Part shown: positions 1 to 7,739 of the stretch, piece by piece
How positions within the stretch are numbered: position 1 is the first letter of the stretch
Layout: every line of letters begins with the position of its first letter
Assembly (NCBI GenBank): GCA_964385045.1
Contig: CAYLNM010000021.1
Coordinates: 1 to 41,547, forward strand
Source: CAYLNM01 sp964385045
GTDB lineage: Bacteria > Planctomycetota > Phycisphaerae > Phycisphaerales > SM1A02
DNA length: 41,547 nt
Direction of reading: 5' to 3'
Program-made: the position numbers and the translations under genes
The notes under the pieces: generated by a model
What the model was told of the DNA's origin: nothing
Seen by the model: the letters and a program-made list of their open reading frames with translations, nothing else
The model's database searches: none

Positions 1-748
1 CCAAGCCCCCCGCCCCAACAACCCCGGCTTCCCCCGCAGCCCCCGCCGCGATCCCATCGGCCCCCGCGGCTCCCGCGGCCTCCGCCCCCTCCGCGTTCCC
101 CACGCCCGCCACCGCGGCCGCCGCCGCCACCTCGATCATCTCCGCGGGGTCGAGGCCGCGGATCCGGAACAGCAGCTCCGGATCCTCGTCGAGCCGGTGG
201 CCGATGCCGTACAGCACCGCCACCACGTGCTTGCACTGGACGACCCAGTCGGGGCACGTGCAGCCCGCCTTGATCGCGAACGGATCCGGCAGCAGTCCCG
301 ACTCGGACCGCGTCGCCAGCTCCATCATCGCGTGCGACACCCGGCCCCGCAGCAGGTCCAGCGTGGACCCCAGGCCCCGCCGGCAGGTCTCGAGCAGGTC
401 CTCGACCACGGCCGGCTCGGCCGGGGCGAACTCGATGACCACGTGGTAGATCGCACTGCCGCTCACCACCGCCTCGATGCGGCGGCCCTCGTCCCGCAGG
501 TCGCAGATCGCCCCGTTGCGGGCGTAGCTGCGCCCGCGCGTCAGGCGGCTCGCCTCCAGCGTGAGCTCCTCGAAGTGCTCGCACCACGCCCGGCCCCACG
601 ACGTGCGGCCGATGACGCGGCCCTCGATCTCGACCGGCTGCAGCTCGATGCCGACGCGCGCGAGCTCCGCCACCCGGCGGCGGGCCTCCGCCCGGCGCTC
701 GGCCACCGGCACGTACGAGCTCCATCTCGATCGCCGTCTTCTCGGCAT
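1..748 (-). CDS. SWIM zinc-finger protein (C-terminus cut by window edge)
   Basis: Reading from ATG at 748 the frame stays open to the left edge (249 codons seen), so the gene is partial. At residues 163-174 it has C-T-C-P-D-W, six residues after the second Cys, then C-K-H, which is the CxC...CxH signature of the SWIM zinc finger, a domain thought to bind DNA or protein. The N-terminal part, with a GRTSWGRAWC-like segment, matches the usual layout of bacterial SWIM proteins encoded beside SNF2 helicases. After residue 200 the chain becomes Ala/Gly-rich. A GGAGG sequence lies 10 bases before the ATG, and the gene begins 16 bases after the SNF2 stop codon. It is therefore probably co-expressed with the helicase and may help it select DNA or a partner; that role is inference. 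Confidence 0.88.
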   Translation of the reverse strand, partial: MPRRRRSRWSSYVPVAERRAEARRRVAELARVGIELQPVEIEGRVIGRTSWGRAWCEHFEELTLEASRLTRGRSYARNGAICDLRDEGRRIEAVVSGSAIYHVVIEFAPAEPAVVEDLLETCRRGLGSTLDLLRGRVSHAMMELATRSESGLLPDPFAIKAGCTCPDWVVQCKHVVAVLYGIGHRLDEDPELLFRIRGLDPAEMIEVAAAAAVAGVGNAEGAEAAGAAGADGIAAGAAGEAGVVGAGGL

Positions 749-764
749 CCGGCTCACGCCTCCG

Positions 765-3635
765 TCATCGGGCCCGCGTCACGTCGAGGCGGACGAGATC
801 CATCAGGGCCTCGTCGGACAGCTCGGTCAGGTTCAGCTCGCCGCCGCCCCCCAGGACGCCGGCCGCGACGCCGCGCTTCTCGCGGATCATCTCGTCGATC
901 CGCTCCTCGACGGTGCCCTCGACCACGAAGGTGTGCACGAGGACGTTCTGCCGCTGGCCGATCCGGAACGCCCGGTCCGTCGCCTGGTCCTCCACCGCCG
1001 GGTTCCACCACCGGTCGAAGTGGATCACGTGCGAGGCGGCGGTGAGGTTGAGGCCGGTCCCGCCCGCCTTGAGCGAGAGCACCATGAAGGGCGGGCCGTC
1101 CTCGGCCTGGAACCGCTCCACGAGCCCGCGCCGGCGGGCGACCGACGTGCCGCCGTGCAGCACGAGCCCCTCCCGGCCGAACACCCCGGCGAGGAAGGCG
1201 GCGAGCGGGTCGATCACCTCGCGGAACTGCGTGAACACCAGCGCCCGCTCCTGCCGTTCGGCGAGCTCGCCGCAGATCTCCCGCAGCCGGATGAACTTTC
1301 CGCTCGCCGACGGCTCGTAGGCGTCGTCGCCGCGGAGATGGCTCGGATGGTTGCACACCTGCTTCAGCCGCATCATGGCCTCGAGGACCGCGCCGCGGCG
1401 GGCGATGCCGTCGACCTCGGCCAGCCGCCGGCCGAGCCGGTCCACGATCCCGCGGTAGTCCCGGGCCTGCCGCGGCGTGAGCGTGCACGCCTGCCGCACC
1501 ACCGCCTTCTCCGGCAGGTCGTCGATGATCGCACGGTCGGTCTTCATCCGCCGCAGGATGTACGGGGCGGTCAGCCGGCGGAGCGGCCCGTAGCGGTCGT
1601 CCTCGCGGGACTCGAGGTCGCGGACGAAGGCGGTGAACCGCGACGCGGAGCCCAGCAGCCCGGGGTTGAGGAAGTCGAAGAGCGACCACAGGTCGCCGAC
1701 CTGGTTCTCGATCGGCGTGCCGGTGAGCGCGATCCGGGCGACCGCGGGCAGGGCCCGGGCGGCCCGGGACTGCCGGGTGGCGGGGTTCTTGATCGCCTGG
1801 GCCTCGTCGAGGATCACCAGCTGCCACCGCACCTCCTCGAGCCACGGCTGGCGGGCCAGCATCGAGTACGTCGTCACCGCGAGGTCCGCGTCCGCGAGGT
1901 GGGTCGCCGGATCGGCGGCGATCTCGGCCAGCGTCCTCGCGTCGCACTCAGAGGGGTGCAGGAACGCCAGCCGCAGCGAGGGGGCGAAGCGGGCGGCCTC
2001 GTGCCGCCAGTTGCCGAGCAGCGAGGCCGGGACCACCAGCAGCGACGGCCCGCCGTTCGGCCCCGTGCGGCCGTTTCGCCGCTTCCGTCCCGTCCGCGGC
2101 TTCTTCGCCGCGTTGGCCGCGGCCCGGCGGTGCAGCAGCAGGGCGAGGACCTGCACCGTCTTGCCCAGCCCCATGTCGTCGGCGAGGCACGCCCCGAGGC
2201 CGAGGCCGGTGAGCAGGTCGAGCCACGCCACGCCCTCGCGCTGGTAGGGCCGGAGGGTGGCCTCGAGCCCCGGGGGCTCGTCGGTCACGCGGCGGTCGGG
2301 GTGCCGCAGGTCCTCGAGCAGCCGCCGGAGCCCGGCCCCCGCGGCGACGTGCGTCCACGCCCGGACCTCCGCCTCCTCGTCGACGTCGACCCGGGCCCCG
2401 AGGTCCGCCGGCGCCCCGGCGAGCAGCCGCATGCCCTCGACGAAGCCGATCTCGCCGCGGCCGGCCCGGTCCTCCAGCTCCCGCCAGTGGTCCAGCGCCT
2501 GCCGGAGCCGGTCGCGGTCCAGCTCGACCCACCGGCCGCGGACGAGCACCAGCCCGTCGTCCCCCTCGAGCAGCTCCTCGATCTCCGCCTCGGTCAGCGA
2601 CTCCTCGCCGAGGGCGACGCCGACGTCGAAGTCCAGCAGGGCCGACGCCCCGAGCGTGGTCCGGTCGTCCTCGCCGATCGTCACCGCCACGCGGGCGCGG
2701 GGCCGCCGCTGCCACCAGTCGGGGATCCGCACCGCCAGCCCGCACGCCTCGAGGGTGGGCACGGACTGCAGGAGCTCGTGCGCCTGCTCCGGCGTCCAGA
2801 CGCTGGGCACGGCGAGGCGGTTCTGCTCGACGAGCTCGGCCACCCACGGGCACGCCGCCGCCGCCCGCTCCACCGGCTCGAGCAGCCGCACCAGCGCCTG
2901 GCGGTCCCCGGCCTCGGCGTGCTGCGTCAGGGCGTCCCGCAGCGGCACGTGGCGGGGACGGCCGGCGGCGGAGAGGCCGGTCGTGGTCGTGACGAGGAAG
3001 GCGAAGGGGCGATCGGGATCGTCGCGGTGCTCGGCGAGGTGGAAGCACACGTCGCCTACCTGATGCCAGTCGGGGGCCCGCTCGGCGAGGAAGGCCTCCA
3101 GTCCCCCGGCGTCGTCCACCGCGGCGAGCACCCACTCGTCGAGACTCACCCAGACCTGCACCAGCGTGTTCGGCGCGAGGTACTCGCCGCCTCGCATGGG
3201 CGGGGCCGCATCGGTCCAGGCGTCGAGCTGGTCCCGCGTCGGCAGCGGGACCTCGATCCTGGGGGCCGAGGCCGGGACGTGGCAGAGCCGCGTCAGGTAC
3301 GTGTCGGCGATCGACTTCCAGAAGCGCACCGACGCGCAGCCTTCGGGGGGGACCCCGCGGGCTGCGAGGGTGAACAGTCCCTCCCGCCAGTCGCCGGCGA
3401 AGGCGTCCAGCCAGGCGGAGGCGGCGGGGCGGGACTCGTCGCCGGCCGGCGACCCGGCGCGGGAGCCGGCGCCGCGGCCGGAGACCGGCACGAGCCGGCC
3501 GTCAGGCGTCAGGGCGAGGCCGGGGGCGGTCGCGTCGATCGGCGGGGCGGCCGGCGTCATGGGCGAGGCTGGCTCCGGGAGGGTTCTGGCGGGTTCCTGG
3601 GGCTCTGGGGGCGGCGGGGGCCGTCCCGCTTCCAC
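765..3635 (-). CDS. SNF2-family DEAD/DEAH-box helicase (Swi2/Snf2 ATPase)
   Basis: A 956-residue SNF2-type ATPase, the class of motors that translocate on duplex DNA and remodel protein-DNA complexes (RapA-like in bacteria). The N-terminal 400 residues resemble the bacterial SNF2-associated region. The ATPase core follows, with Walker A (DDMGLGKT, near residue 488), motif II DEAQ (near 610), motif III-like LTGTPIEN, and a helicase C lobe (about 760-920) with HGGTS, GGTGLNL and the motif VI region DRAFRIGQ. Everything needed for catalysis seems present. The GTG start at 3635 follows the upstream TGA by one base and lacks an obvious ribosome site; ATG at 3560 (residue 26) is an alternative, since residues 1-25 are Pro-rich. 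It sits between the hydrolase gene and the SWIM gene in one run. The substrate is unknown. Confidence 0.93.
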   Translation of the reverse strand: MEAGRPPPPPEPQEPARTLPEPASPMTPAAPPIDATAPGLALTPDGRLVPVSGRGAGSRAGSPAGDESRPAASAWLDAFAGDWREGLFTLAARGVPPEGCASVRFWKSIADTYLTRLCHVPASAPRIEVPLPTRDQLDAWTDAAPPMRGGEYLAPNTLVQVWVSLDEWVLAAVDDAGGLEAFLAERAPDWHQVGDVCFHLAEHRDDPDRPFAFLVTTTTGLSAAGRPRHVPLRDALTQHAEAGDRQALVRLLEPVERAAAACPWVAELVEQNRLAVPSVWTPEQAHELLQSVPTLEACGLAVRIPDWWQRRPRARVAVTIGEDDRTTLGASALLDFDVGVALGEESLTEAEIEELLEGDDGLVLVRGRWVELDRDRLRQALDHWRELEDRAGRGEIGFVEGMRLLAGAPADLGARVDVDEEAEVRAWTHVAAGAGLRRLLEDLRHPDRRVTDEPPGLEATLRPYQREGVAWLDLLTGLGLGACLADDMGLGKTVQVLALLLHRRAAANAAKKPRTGRKRRNGRTGPNGGPSLLVVPASLLGNWRHEAARFAPSLRLAFLHPSECDARTLAEIAADPATHLADADLAVTTYSMLARQPWLEEVRWQLVILDEAQAIKNPATRQSRAARALPAVARIALTGTPIENQVGDLWSLFDFLNPGLLGSASRFTAFVRDLESREDDRYGPLRRLTAPYILRRMKTDRAIIDDLPEKAVVRQACTLTPRQARDYRGIVDRLGRRLAEVDGIARRGAVLEAMMRLKQVCNHPSHLRGDDAYEPSASGKFIRLREICGELAERQERALVFTQFREVIDPLAAFLAGVFGREGLVLHGGTSVARRRGLVERFQAEDGPPFMVLSLKAGGTGLNLTAASHVIHFDRWWNPAVEDQATDRAFRIGQRQNVLVHTFVVEGTVEERIDEMIREKRGVAAGVLGGGGELNLTELSDEALMDLVRLDVTRAR

Positions 3636-3636
3636 G

Positions 3637-4605
3637 TCAGTCCCGGGGCATCGGTGACTCGCCGCCGGCCTCCGCGTCCGCCTCGACCGGGCGCGGATCC
3701 GGCAGGAGCCCTGCCTCGCCGCGGAGCCGCCGCATCACGTCGGCCACGATCCTCGGATCGCCGCCCGCCTGCAAGTGCCCGAACTCCAGCGCGGGCCGCG
3801 GCACCACCCGGACGCTGCCGCCCGCCGGGGCGGTGTTGTGCTCGCCCACCATCCAGTCGTCGGTCCGGGCGTAGGCGACGATCTCCGGGGCATCGCCCTC
3901 GGCGAGCGCGGCGTCGAGCCGCCCGAGGAAGTCCGACCCCGGCCGCATCGCGACGACCTTGGGGTCGATCGTCGGCAGGGCGGCGAGCCGGGCCCCGCGG
4001 TGCGGGGTCGAGATCGTGAAGATCCTCGCCACGCGGAAGGCCGGCCGCTCCCGGGCCGCCTCGGTGCGGGCGAGCTCGCGGGCGACGAGGCCGCCCATCG
4101 ACTTGCCGACGATGTCCAGCTCGAACGGCTCGCCGGGCGGGGGAGCGGACTCGTTCGGGCCGCCATCGCCCTCGGCGTCATCCGCCGCGGGTCCGGTGGC
4201 CCGTGCCAGCTCCAGCGCCGCCCGCCGCGCCGCCTCGCGGCAGTCGTCCATCGTCCACGACGTCAGGAACTGCCGGGCTCCGACCTCGGTGTCGAGCGAC
4301 ACCTTCCGCAGCTCGCGGGCCAGCTGCAGGCTCACCACGCCCGGATCGCCCCAGCCCGAGAGGACCAGCACCGGCCGGGGCAGCGGCCGCGGGTCCCGCT
4401 CCATGCGGGCGATGTCGTCGCGGGCCTCGGCGACCGTGGGCAGGACTCGGGACTCGATGGCGATGACACGGCTCCCGTCGGCGCAGCCGGCGAGCCCGGC
4501 CGGGGGGAGCGTCGCGAGGAACGCGACCAGCAGGGAGGCGGCGAGCCGCCGGCGGGCCCGAAGACTCCCGAGGCTCCCGAGTCCTCCCCCGCCCCCGGGC
4601 CTCAC
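3637..4605 (-). CDS. Predicted lipoprotein, alpha/beta hydrolase (lipase/PGAP1-like)
   Basis: A 322-residue protein starting at GTG 4605, whose GTGA overlaps the ispG stop codon by 4 bases, so translation is probably coupled. The N-terminus has a basic stretch (RARRR), a hydrophobic segment and the lipobox L-A-G-C with Cys at about residue 41, predicting a lipoprotein. The hydrolase fold is shown by the LVLSGWGDPG strand, the nucleophile elbow GKSMGG (Ser near 169), STPHRGA typical of triacylglycerol-lipase/PGAP1-like enzymes, an acidic candidate in YARTDDW and a late His in FGHLQ. It probably hydrolyses an ester outside the cytoplasmic membrane. The substrate cannot be deduced. Its link to isoprenoid synthesis through ispG is probably one of transcription only. 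Confidence 0.8.
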   Translation of the reverse strand: MRPGGGGGLGSLGSLRARRRLAASLLVAFLATLPPAGLAGCADGSRVIAIESRVLPTVAEARDDIARMERDPRPLPRPVLVLSGWGDPGVVSLQLARELRKVSLDTEVGARQFLTSWTMDDCREAARRAALELARATGPAADDAEGDGGPNESAPPPGEPFELDIVGKSMGGLVARELARTEAARERPAFRVARIFTISTPHRGARLAALPTIDPKVVAMRPGSDFLGRLDAALAEGDAPEIVAYARTDDWMVGEHNTAPAGGSVRVVPRPALEFGHLQAGGDPRIVADVMRRLRGEAGLLPDPRPVEADAEAGGESPMPRD

Positions 4606-5984
4606 GACGTCCGGCCGACCGTCAGCGTCTGCACCCGTCCCTGCTTGATGAGCTCCATCCCGCTGCCGAGGTCCCCGATCGGGTCCGGCGGGACGATCGC
4701 GACGTTCTTCTCGCCGAGCTTGGCCTCGCCGCGGCGAACCTTGTCCTGGAACGCCCGGCACTCGGCGAGCAGCCGGTCGAGGATCTCCTCCTCCGGCACC
4801 GTCGCCACCCGCTCGCCCTGCACGTAGATGATGCCGCGGCGGTCGCCGGCGAAGACGGCCACGTCGGCCCCCTCGGCCTCGCCCGGGCCGTTCACCACGC
4901 AGCCCATCACCGCGACCTTCATCGGGACCTCGATGTCGTCGGCGAGCGTCTCGTTGACCTGCTTGACGAGCGTGAAGAGGTCCACCTGGATCCGCCCGCA
5001 GGTCGGGCACGCGATGAGCTCGGCGCCCTTCCGCTCCCGCAGCCCGAGGCAGCAGAGCATCTCGATCGCGTCCTCCACCTCGTACACCGGATCGCTGGCG
5101 TAGGAGATGCGGACGGTGTCGCCGATGCCGTTGGACAGGAGCGTGCCGAGCGCGACCACGCTGCGGATCGTGCCGGTCTCCTTCGGCCCCGCGTGGGTCA
5201 CGCCGAGGTGCAGCGGGTAGTCCCAGCGGCGGGCGATCTCGGTGTACGCGTCGATCACCAGCGTGGCGTCCATCGACTTCGCGCTGATCACGATGTCGTG
5301 GAAGTCCCGCTCGTGGAAGATGTCGAGGTACTCCTCGAGCTTCGTGATCATGATCGCGAGCAGGTGGCCGTGCTTGTGCTCGCTGAAGTAGCGGCCGAGC
5401 TCCTCCATCCGCTTCTGCTTGTCGCGGCGCTCGATGATCGAGCCCTCGTTGACGCCCACGCGGATCGGGATGCCGCGATCCTTGCACGCGTCGATCACCG
5501 CGTTGACCTGCTCGCGGTCGCTGATGTTGCCGGGGTTGAGGCGGATCTTGTGGATCCCGGCCTCGACCGCCTCGAGCGCCCGCTGGAAGTGGAAGTGCAC
5601 GTCGGCCACGATCGGCACCGACGTCTGGTTGAGGATCTCGGGCAGGGCGGCGGTGTCCTTCCGCTCCGGCACCGCGACGCGGACGACGTCGGCCCCCGCC
5701 GCGTGCAGCCGGTTGACCTCGGCCACGCACGCATCGATGTCGTGCGTGTAGCCGGCGGTCATGGTCTGGACGACGACGGGCGCCCCGCCGCCGATCGTCA
5801 CCACGCCGGTCCGCTCGTTGCCGATGCGGACGGGGCGGGTGCGGAGGCGGTGGGGGACCTCGTCCGCGGCCGGGTGCGGGCGGGCCGCGGCGGGGGCCGG
5901 AGCCGGGGCCGAGGCCGGGTTCGAGGCAGGGTCCGAGCCGGGGCGGGAGGCGTCGGGAGACGGGCTGGCGGGGGCGTCGCTCAT
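4602..5984 (-). CDS. ispG: 4-hydroxy-3-methylbut-2-enyl diphosphate synthase
   Basis: Catalyses the penultimate step of the MEP isoprenoid pathway, reducing 2-C-methylerythritol 2,4-cyclodiphosphate to HMBPP with a [4Fe-4S] cluster. The start of the core (RTRPVRIGN, VQTMTAGYTHD) and the barrel (RVAVPERKD, IVADVHFHF, IRLNPGNI) are clear. The cluster ligands are CPTC (near residues 325-330) and the Cys of GCVVNGPGEA (near 360). The length of 460 exceeds the roughly 370 of E. coli because of an Ala/Pro-rich N-terminal extension of about 45 residues and a longer C-terminus. A TATGAT box lies 8 bases before the ATG, suggesting a very short leader. This is the first gene of the run ispG > hydrolase > SNF2 > SWIM. 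ispH, the next enzyme, is also in this window at 27347-28501. Confidence 0.96.
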   Translation of the reverse strand: MSDAPASPSPDASRPGSDPASNPASAPAPAPAAARPHPAADEVPHRLRTRPVRIGNERTGVVTIGGGAPVVVQTMTAGYTHDIDACVAEVNRLHAAGADVVRVAVPERKDTAALPEILNQTSVPIVADVHFHFQRALEAVEAGIHKIRLNPGNISDREQVNAVIDACKDRGIPIRVGVNEGSIIERRDKQKRMEELGRYFSEHKHGHLLAIMITKLEEYLDIFHERDFHDIVISAKSMDATLVIDAYTEIARRWDYPLHLGVTHAGPKETGTIRSVVALGTLLSNGIGDTVRISYASDPVYEVEDAIEMLCCLGLRERKGAELIACPTCGRIQVDLFTLVKQVNETLADDIEVPMKVAVMGCVVNGPGEAEGADVAVFAGDRRGIIYVQGERVATVPEEEILDRLLAECRAFQDKVRRGEAKLGEKNVAIVPPDPIGDLGSGMELIKQGRVQTLTVGRTS

Positions 5985-5992
5985 GGCGGGGG

Positions 5993-5998
5993 ATCATA
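5993..5998 (-). promoter_or_regulatory. -10-like box for ispG
   Basis: TATGAT on the minus strand, 8 bases before the ispG ATG. In this GC-rich DNA such a box is conspicuous. Transcription would begin within a base or two of the start codon. No convincing -35 was seen. Confidence 0.5.
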
Positions 5999-6157
5999 CG
6001 GAGGCCGGGCGCGAGGGGGTCGGGCACGGCCGACGCGTCAGGGGGGGCGATGGTGGCCCGTTGGCGGCGGTGCGTCCGGGAACCGGCCTCGGCGGCGGCT
6101 CCCGTGTGCGAGCGGGGGCGGCTCCTCATCCGCCGCCGCCCTGCGTCCCGGGCGCGG

Positions 6158-6793
6158 TCACGACTCGGCCTCGATCACGCGGTCCGCATGGACCTTCAGG
6201 TCGCCCCGCACGTGGCGAGCGCCCAGCGTGTCGAGGTAGACCGTCAGCCCCTCCCGTCGGGCCAGCTTCAGGGCGGGCAGGAAGTCGGAGTCGCCGGCGA
6301 CCAGCACGACCGTGGACACGAGCCGCTTCAACGCGAGCGTGGCGATGTCCAGTCCGATGCGCATGTCGACGCCCTTCTGCTCGAATCGAGGCAGGATGTC
6401 GTCCGGCGCGAGGCGGGTCTGCTCTCCTCGCGACAGCGCCCTGACGAACGACGGGCGGAGCTGCCAGCCGAGGTGCACGAGCGTGCCACGGCGAACCGCG
6501 AAGTCGGGGAGCACCTCGAGCTCGTCGGTCAGCCGCCGATTGCGACGATGGGCCGCGGTTCGATCGAATCGCACCTGCTCCCCGGACATCGGATGGGAGC
6601 GCGTGCCCGAGAACGGATCCGCCGTGTAGAAGAAGATCCGGTACAGGGGCCGGCCACGGATCCCGTCGCTTCGGACGATCCGGGAGACCTCGCGCGCGAC
6701 GTCGTCGGACGACGGAAACGATCCCCGGCGCTGGGACAGCACCTTCTTGACGAACTCGCCGTCGAGAAGGATCGCCACGCGATCACCGCCCAT
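6158..6793 (-). CDS. NYN-domain (PIN-like) putative nuclease, LabA/DUF88 type
   Basis: A 211-residue protein with the NYN fold signatures: an early acidic motif VAILLDGEF, a central ADPF...GTR region, GVDMRIGLDIATL and the late GDSDFLPAL motif, which supply the conserved Asp residues that bind metal in NYN/PIN-like RNases. ATG 6793 is chosen because a strong GGGGGGA ribosome site precedes it; the frame extends upstream to a GTG at 6856 but lacks that support. About 12 percent of codons end in A or T (CGA, CGT, GAT, CAT, TTG), far more than in the flanking genes, which suggests more recent acquisition. The target is unknown. Relatives occur both as housekeeping RNases and near defence genes, and no defence partner is visible here. 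Confidence 0.85.
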   Translation of the reverse strand: MGGDRVAILLDGEFVKKVLSQRRGSFPSSDDVAREVSRIVRSDGIRGRPLYRIFFYTADPFSGTRSHPMSGEQVRFDRTAAHRRNRRLTDELEVLPDFAVRRGTLVHLGWQLRPSFVRALSRGEQTRLAPDDILPRFEQKGVDMRIGLDIATLALKRLVSTVVLVAGDSDFLPALKLARREGLTVYLDTLGARHVRGDLKVHADRVIEAES

Positions 6794-7139
6794 TGCAGTC
6801 CCCCCGGATGCAACGCGAAGAAAAGCGACCTCGGGCCACGTGTGGGCGGAACCCACTTAGATCTAGGACGCGGCCCTGAGGTCTGATTGCGGGCAGTATA
6901 CCTCCGCCCTCGCGGCACCCGGCCGAATCTTCCCGAGCGTCCGCCCGGCTGCCGTTCGGCACGCAGCAGTCCGATGGCCCGAACGCGTGCCCTTCCGCCG
7001 CGTCCGGAAATCCCACCCCTCCGCCACCGTTTCGCCGATGCGGAGGAAATCCGTCGGCGACCACCTAAGACGCCCGCGGCTCGCCCGTCACCACCACCGG
7101 AGGCCCCGCATCGGGCGGGGCCGGAACGGGGACTCGCGC
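6794..7139. other. Divergent intergenic region with promoter candidate
   Basis: A 346-base gap between the NYN gene and the sigma factor, which are transcribed away from each other. It holds a minus-strand TATACT (6895-6900), a small dyad GTGGG-N5-CCCAC (6842-6856), and the 8-base palindrome TAGATCTA just after it. It is less GC-rich than its surroundings on the NYN side. Small open frames here have no coding signature. Confidence 0.5.
6895..6900 (-). promoter_or_regulatory. -10-like box upstream of the NYN gene
   Basis: TATACT on the minus strand, about 100 bases before the NYN start. It is a near-consensus -10 hexamer. The dyad at 6842-6856 would lie in the transcribed leader. No clear -35 is seen. 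Confidence 0.4.
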
Positions 7140-7739
7140 ATGGACGACAAGGCGGACTGGGTCCGGCGAACGGTGGACGACTGGGAGGGGCGGCTGGTGG
7201 CCTACGCCCGCCGCTTCCTCGCCGGCGACGTCGAACGGGCCCGCGACGTGGTGCAGGACACGTTCCTGCGCCTCTGGCAGGCCGACCGGGCCGACGTCGA
7301 CGGGCACCTCGCCCGCTGGCTCTACACGGTCTGCCGCCACCGCGCGATCGACGTGCGACGGAAGGACGGACGCATGGTGACGAGCACGGACGGGGCGATG
7401 GCCGCCGCGGACGCCCGGGCGATGGACGGCCCGTCGGCCGCGGACCGGGCCGCCGCCGCCGAGGCCGCGGCCACGGGCGGGGGGCTGCTCGCCGCGGTCG
7501 CGACGCTGCCCCCGCGGCAGCAGGAGGCGGTGCGGCTGCGATTTCAGGGCGGCCTGAGCTACGCGGACATCGCGGGGGTGATGGAGACCTCGACGAGCAA
7601 CGTCGGGGTGCTGCTCCACACCGCGATGAAGAGCCTGCGGGAGCGGCTCGCCGAGACGGACGACTGCGACACGAACACCGGGGCCCCGGGGACGACCGGG
7701 ACCGCCGGGGGACCCCTCGAGACGGGAGGTGCGGCGTGA
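7140..7739 (+). CDS. ECF-type RNA polymerase sigma factor
   Basis: A 199-residue sigma-70-family factor of the extracytoplasmic function class. Region 2 runs from about residue 12 to 75 (AYARRFLAGD, VVQDTFLRLWQ, WLYTVCRHRAIDVRR). After an Ala/Asp-rich linker, region 4 covers about 120-180 (LPPRQQEAVRLRF, LSYADIAGVM, SNVGVLLHTAMKSLR). ATG 7140 is chosen because region 2 begins directly after it; the frame runs further upstream without protein-like sequence. The stop overlaps the next gene's GTG start (GTGA at 7736-7739), so sigma factor and membrane partner are probably made in fixed proportion. It likely directs polymerase to a regulon in response to that partner. Its promoters are unknown. 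Confidence 0.92.
   Translation: MDDKADWVRRTVDDWEGRLVAYARRFLAGDVERARDVVQDTFLRLWQADRADVDGHLARWLYTVCRHRAIDVRRKDGRMVTSTDGAMAAADARAMDGPSAADRAAAAEAAATGGGLLAAVATLPPRQQEAVRLRFQGGLSYADIAGVMETSTSNVGVLLHTAMKSLRERLAETDDCDTNTGAPGTTGTAGGPLETGGAA

Noticed and set aside
561..4019. 1152-codon open frame on the plus strand opposite SNF2
   Set aside because: It is antisense to the clear SNF2 gene and its peptide is an Arg/Pro/Gly/His-rich mixture with no domain. Such long antisense frames are expected at this GC content.
6158..6793. NYN gene as part of a defence island
   Set aside because: No restriction, toxin-antitoxin, CBASS or phage genes are nearby; neighbours are housekeeping genes.
6783..7064. Small 93-codon gene between the NYN and sigma genes
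   Set aside because: No ribosome site, mixed composition, overlap with the NYN start and promoter box.
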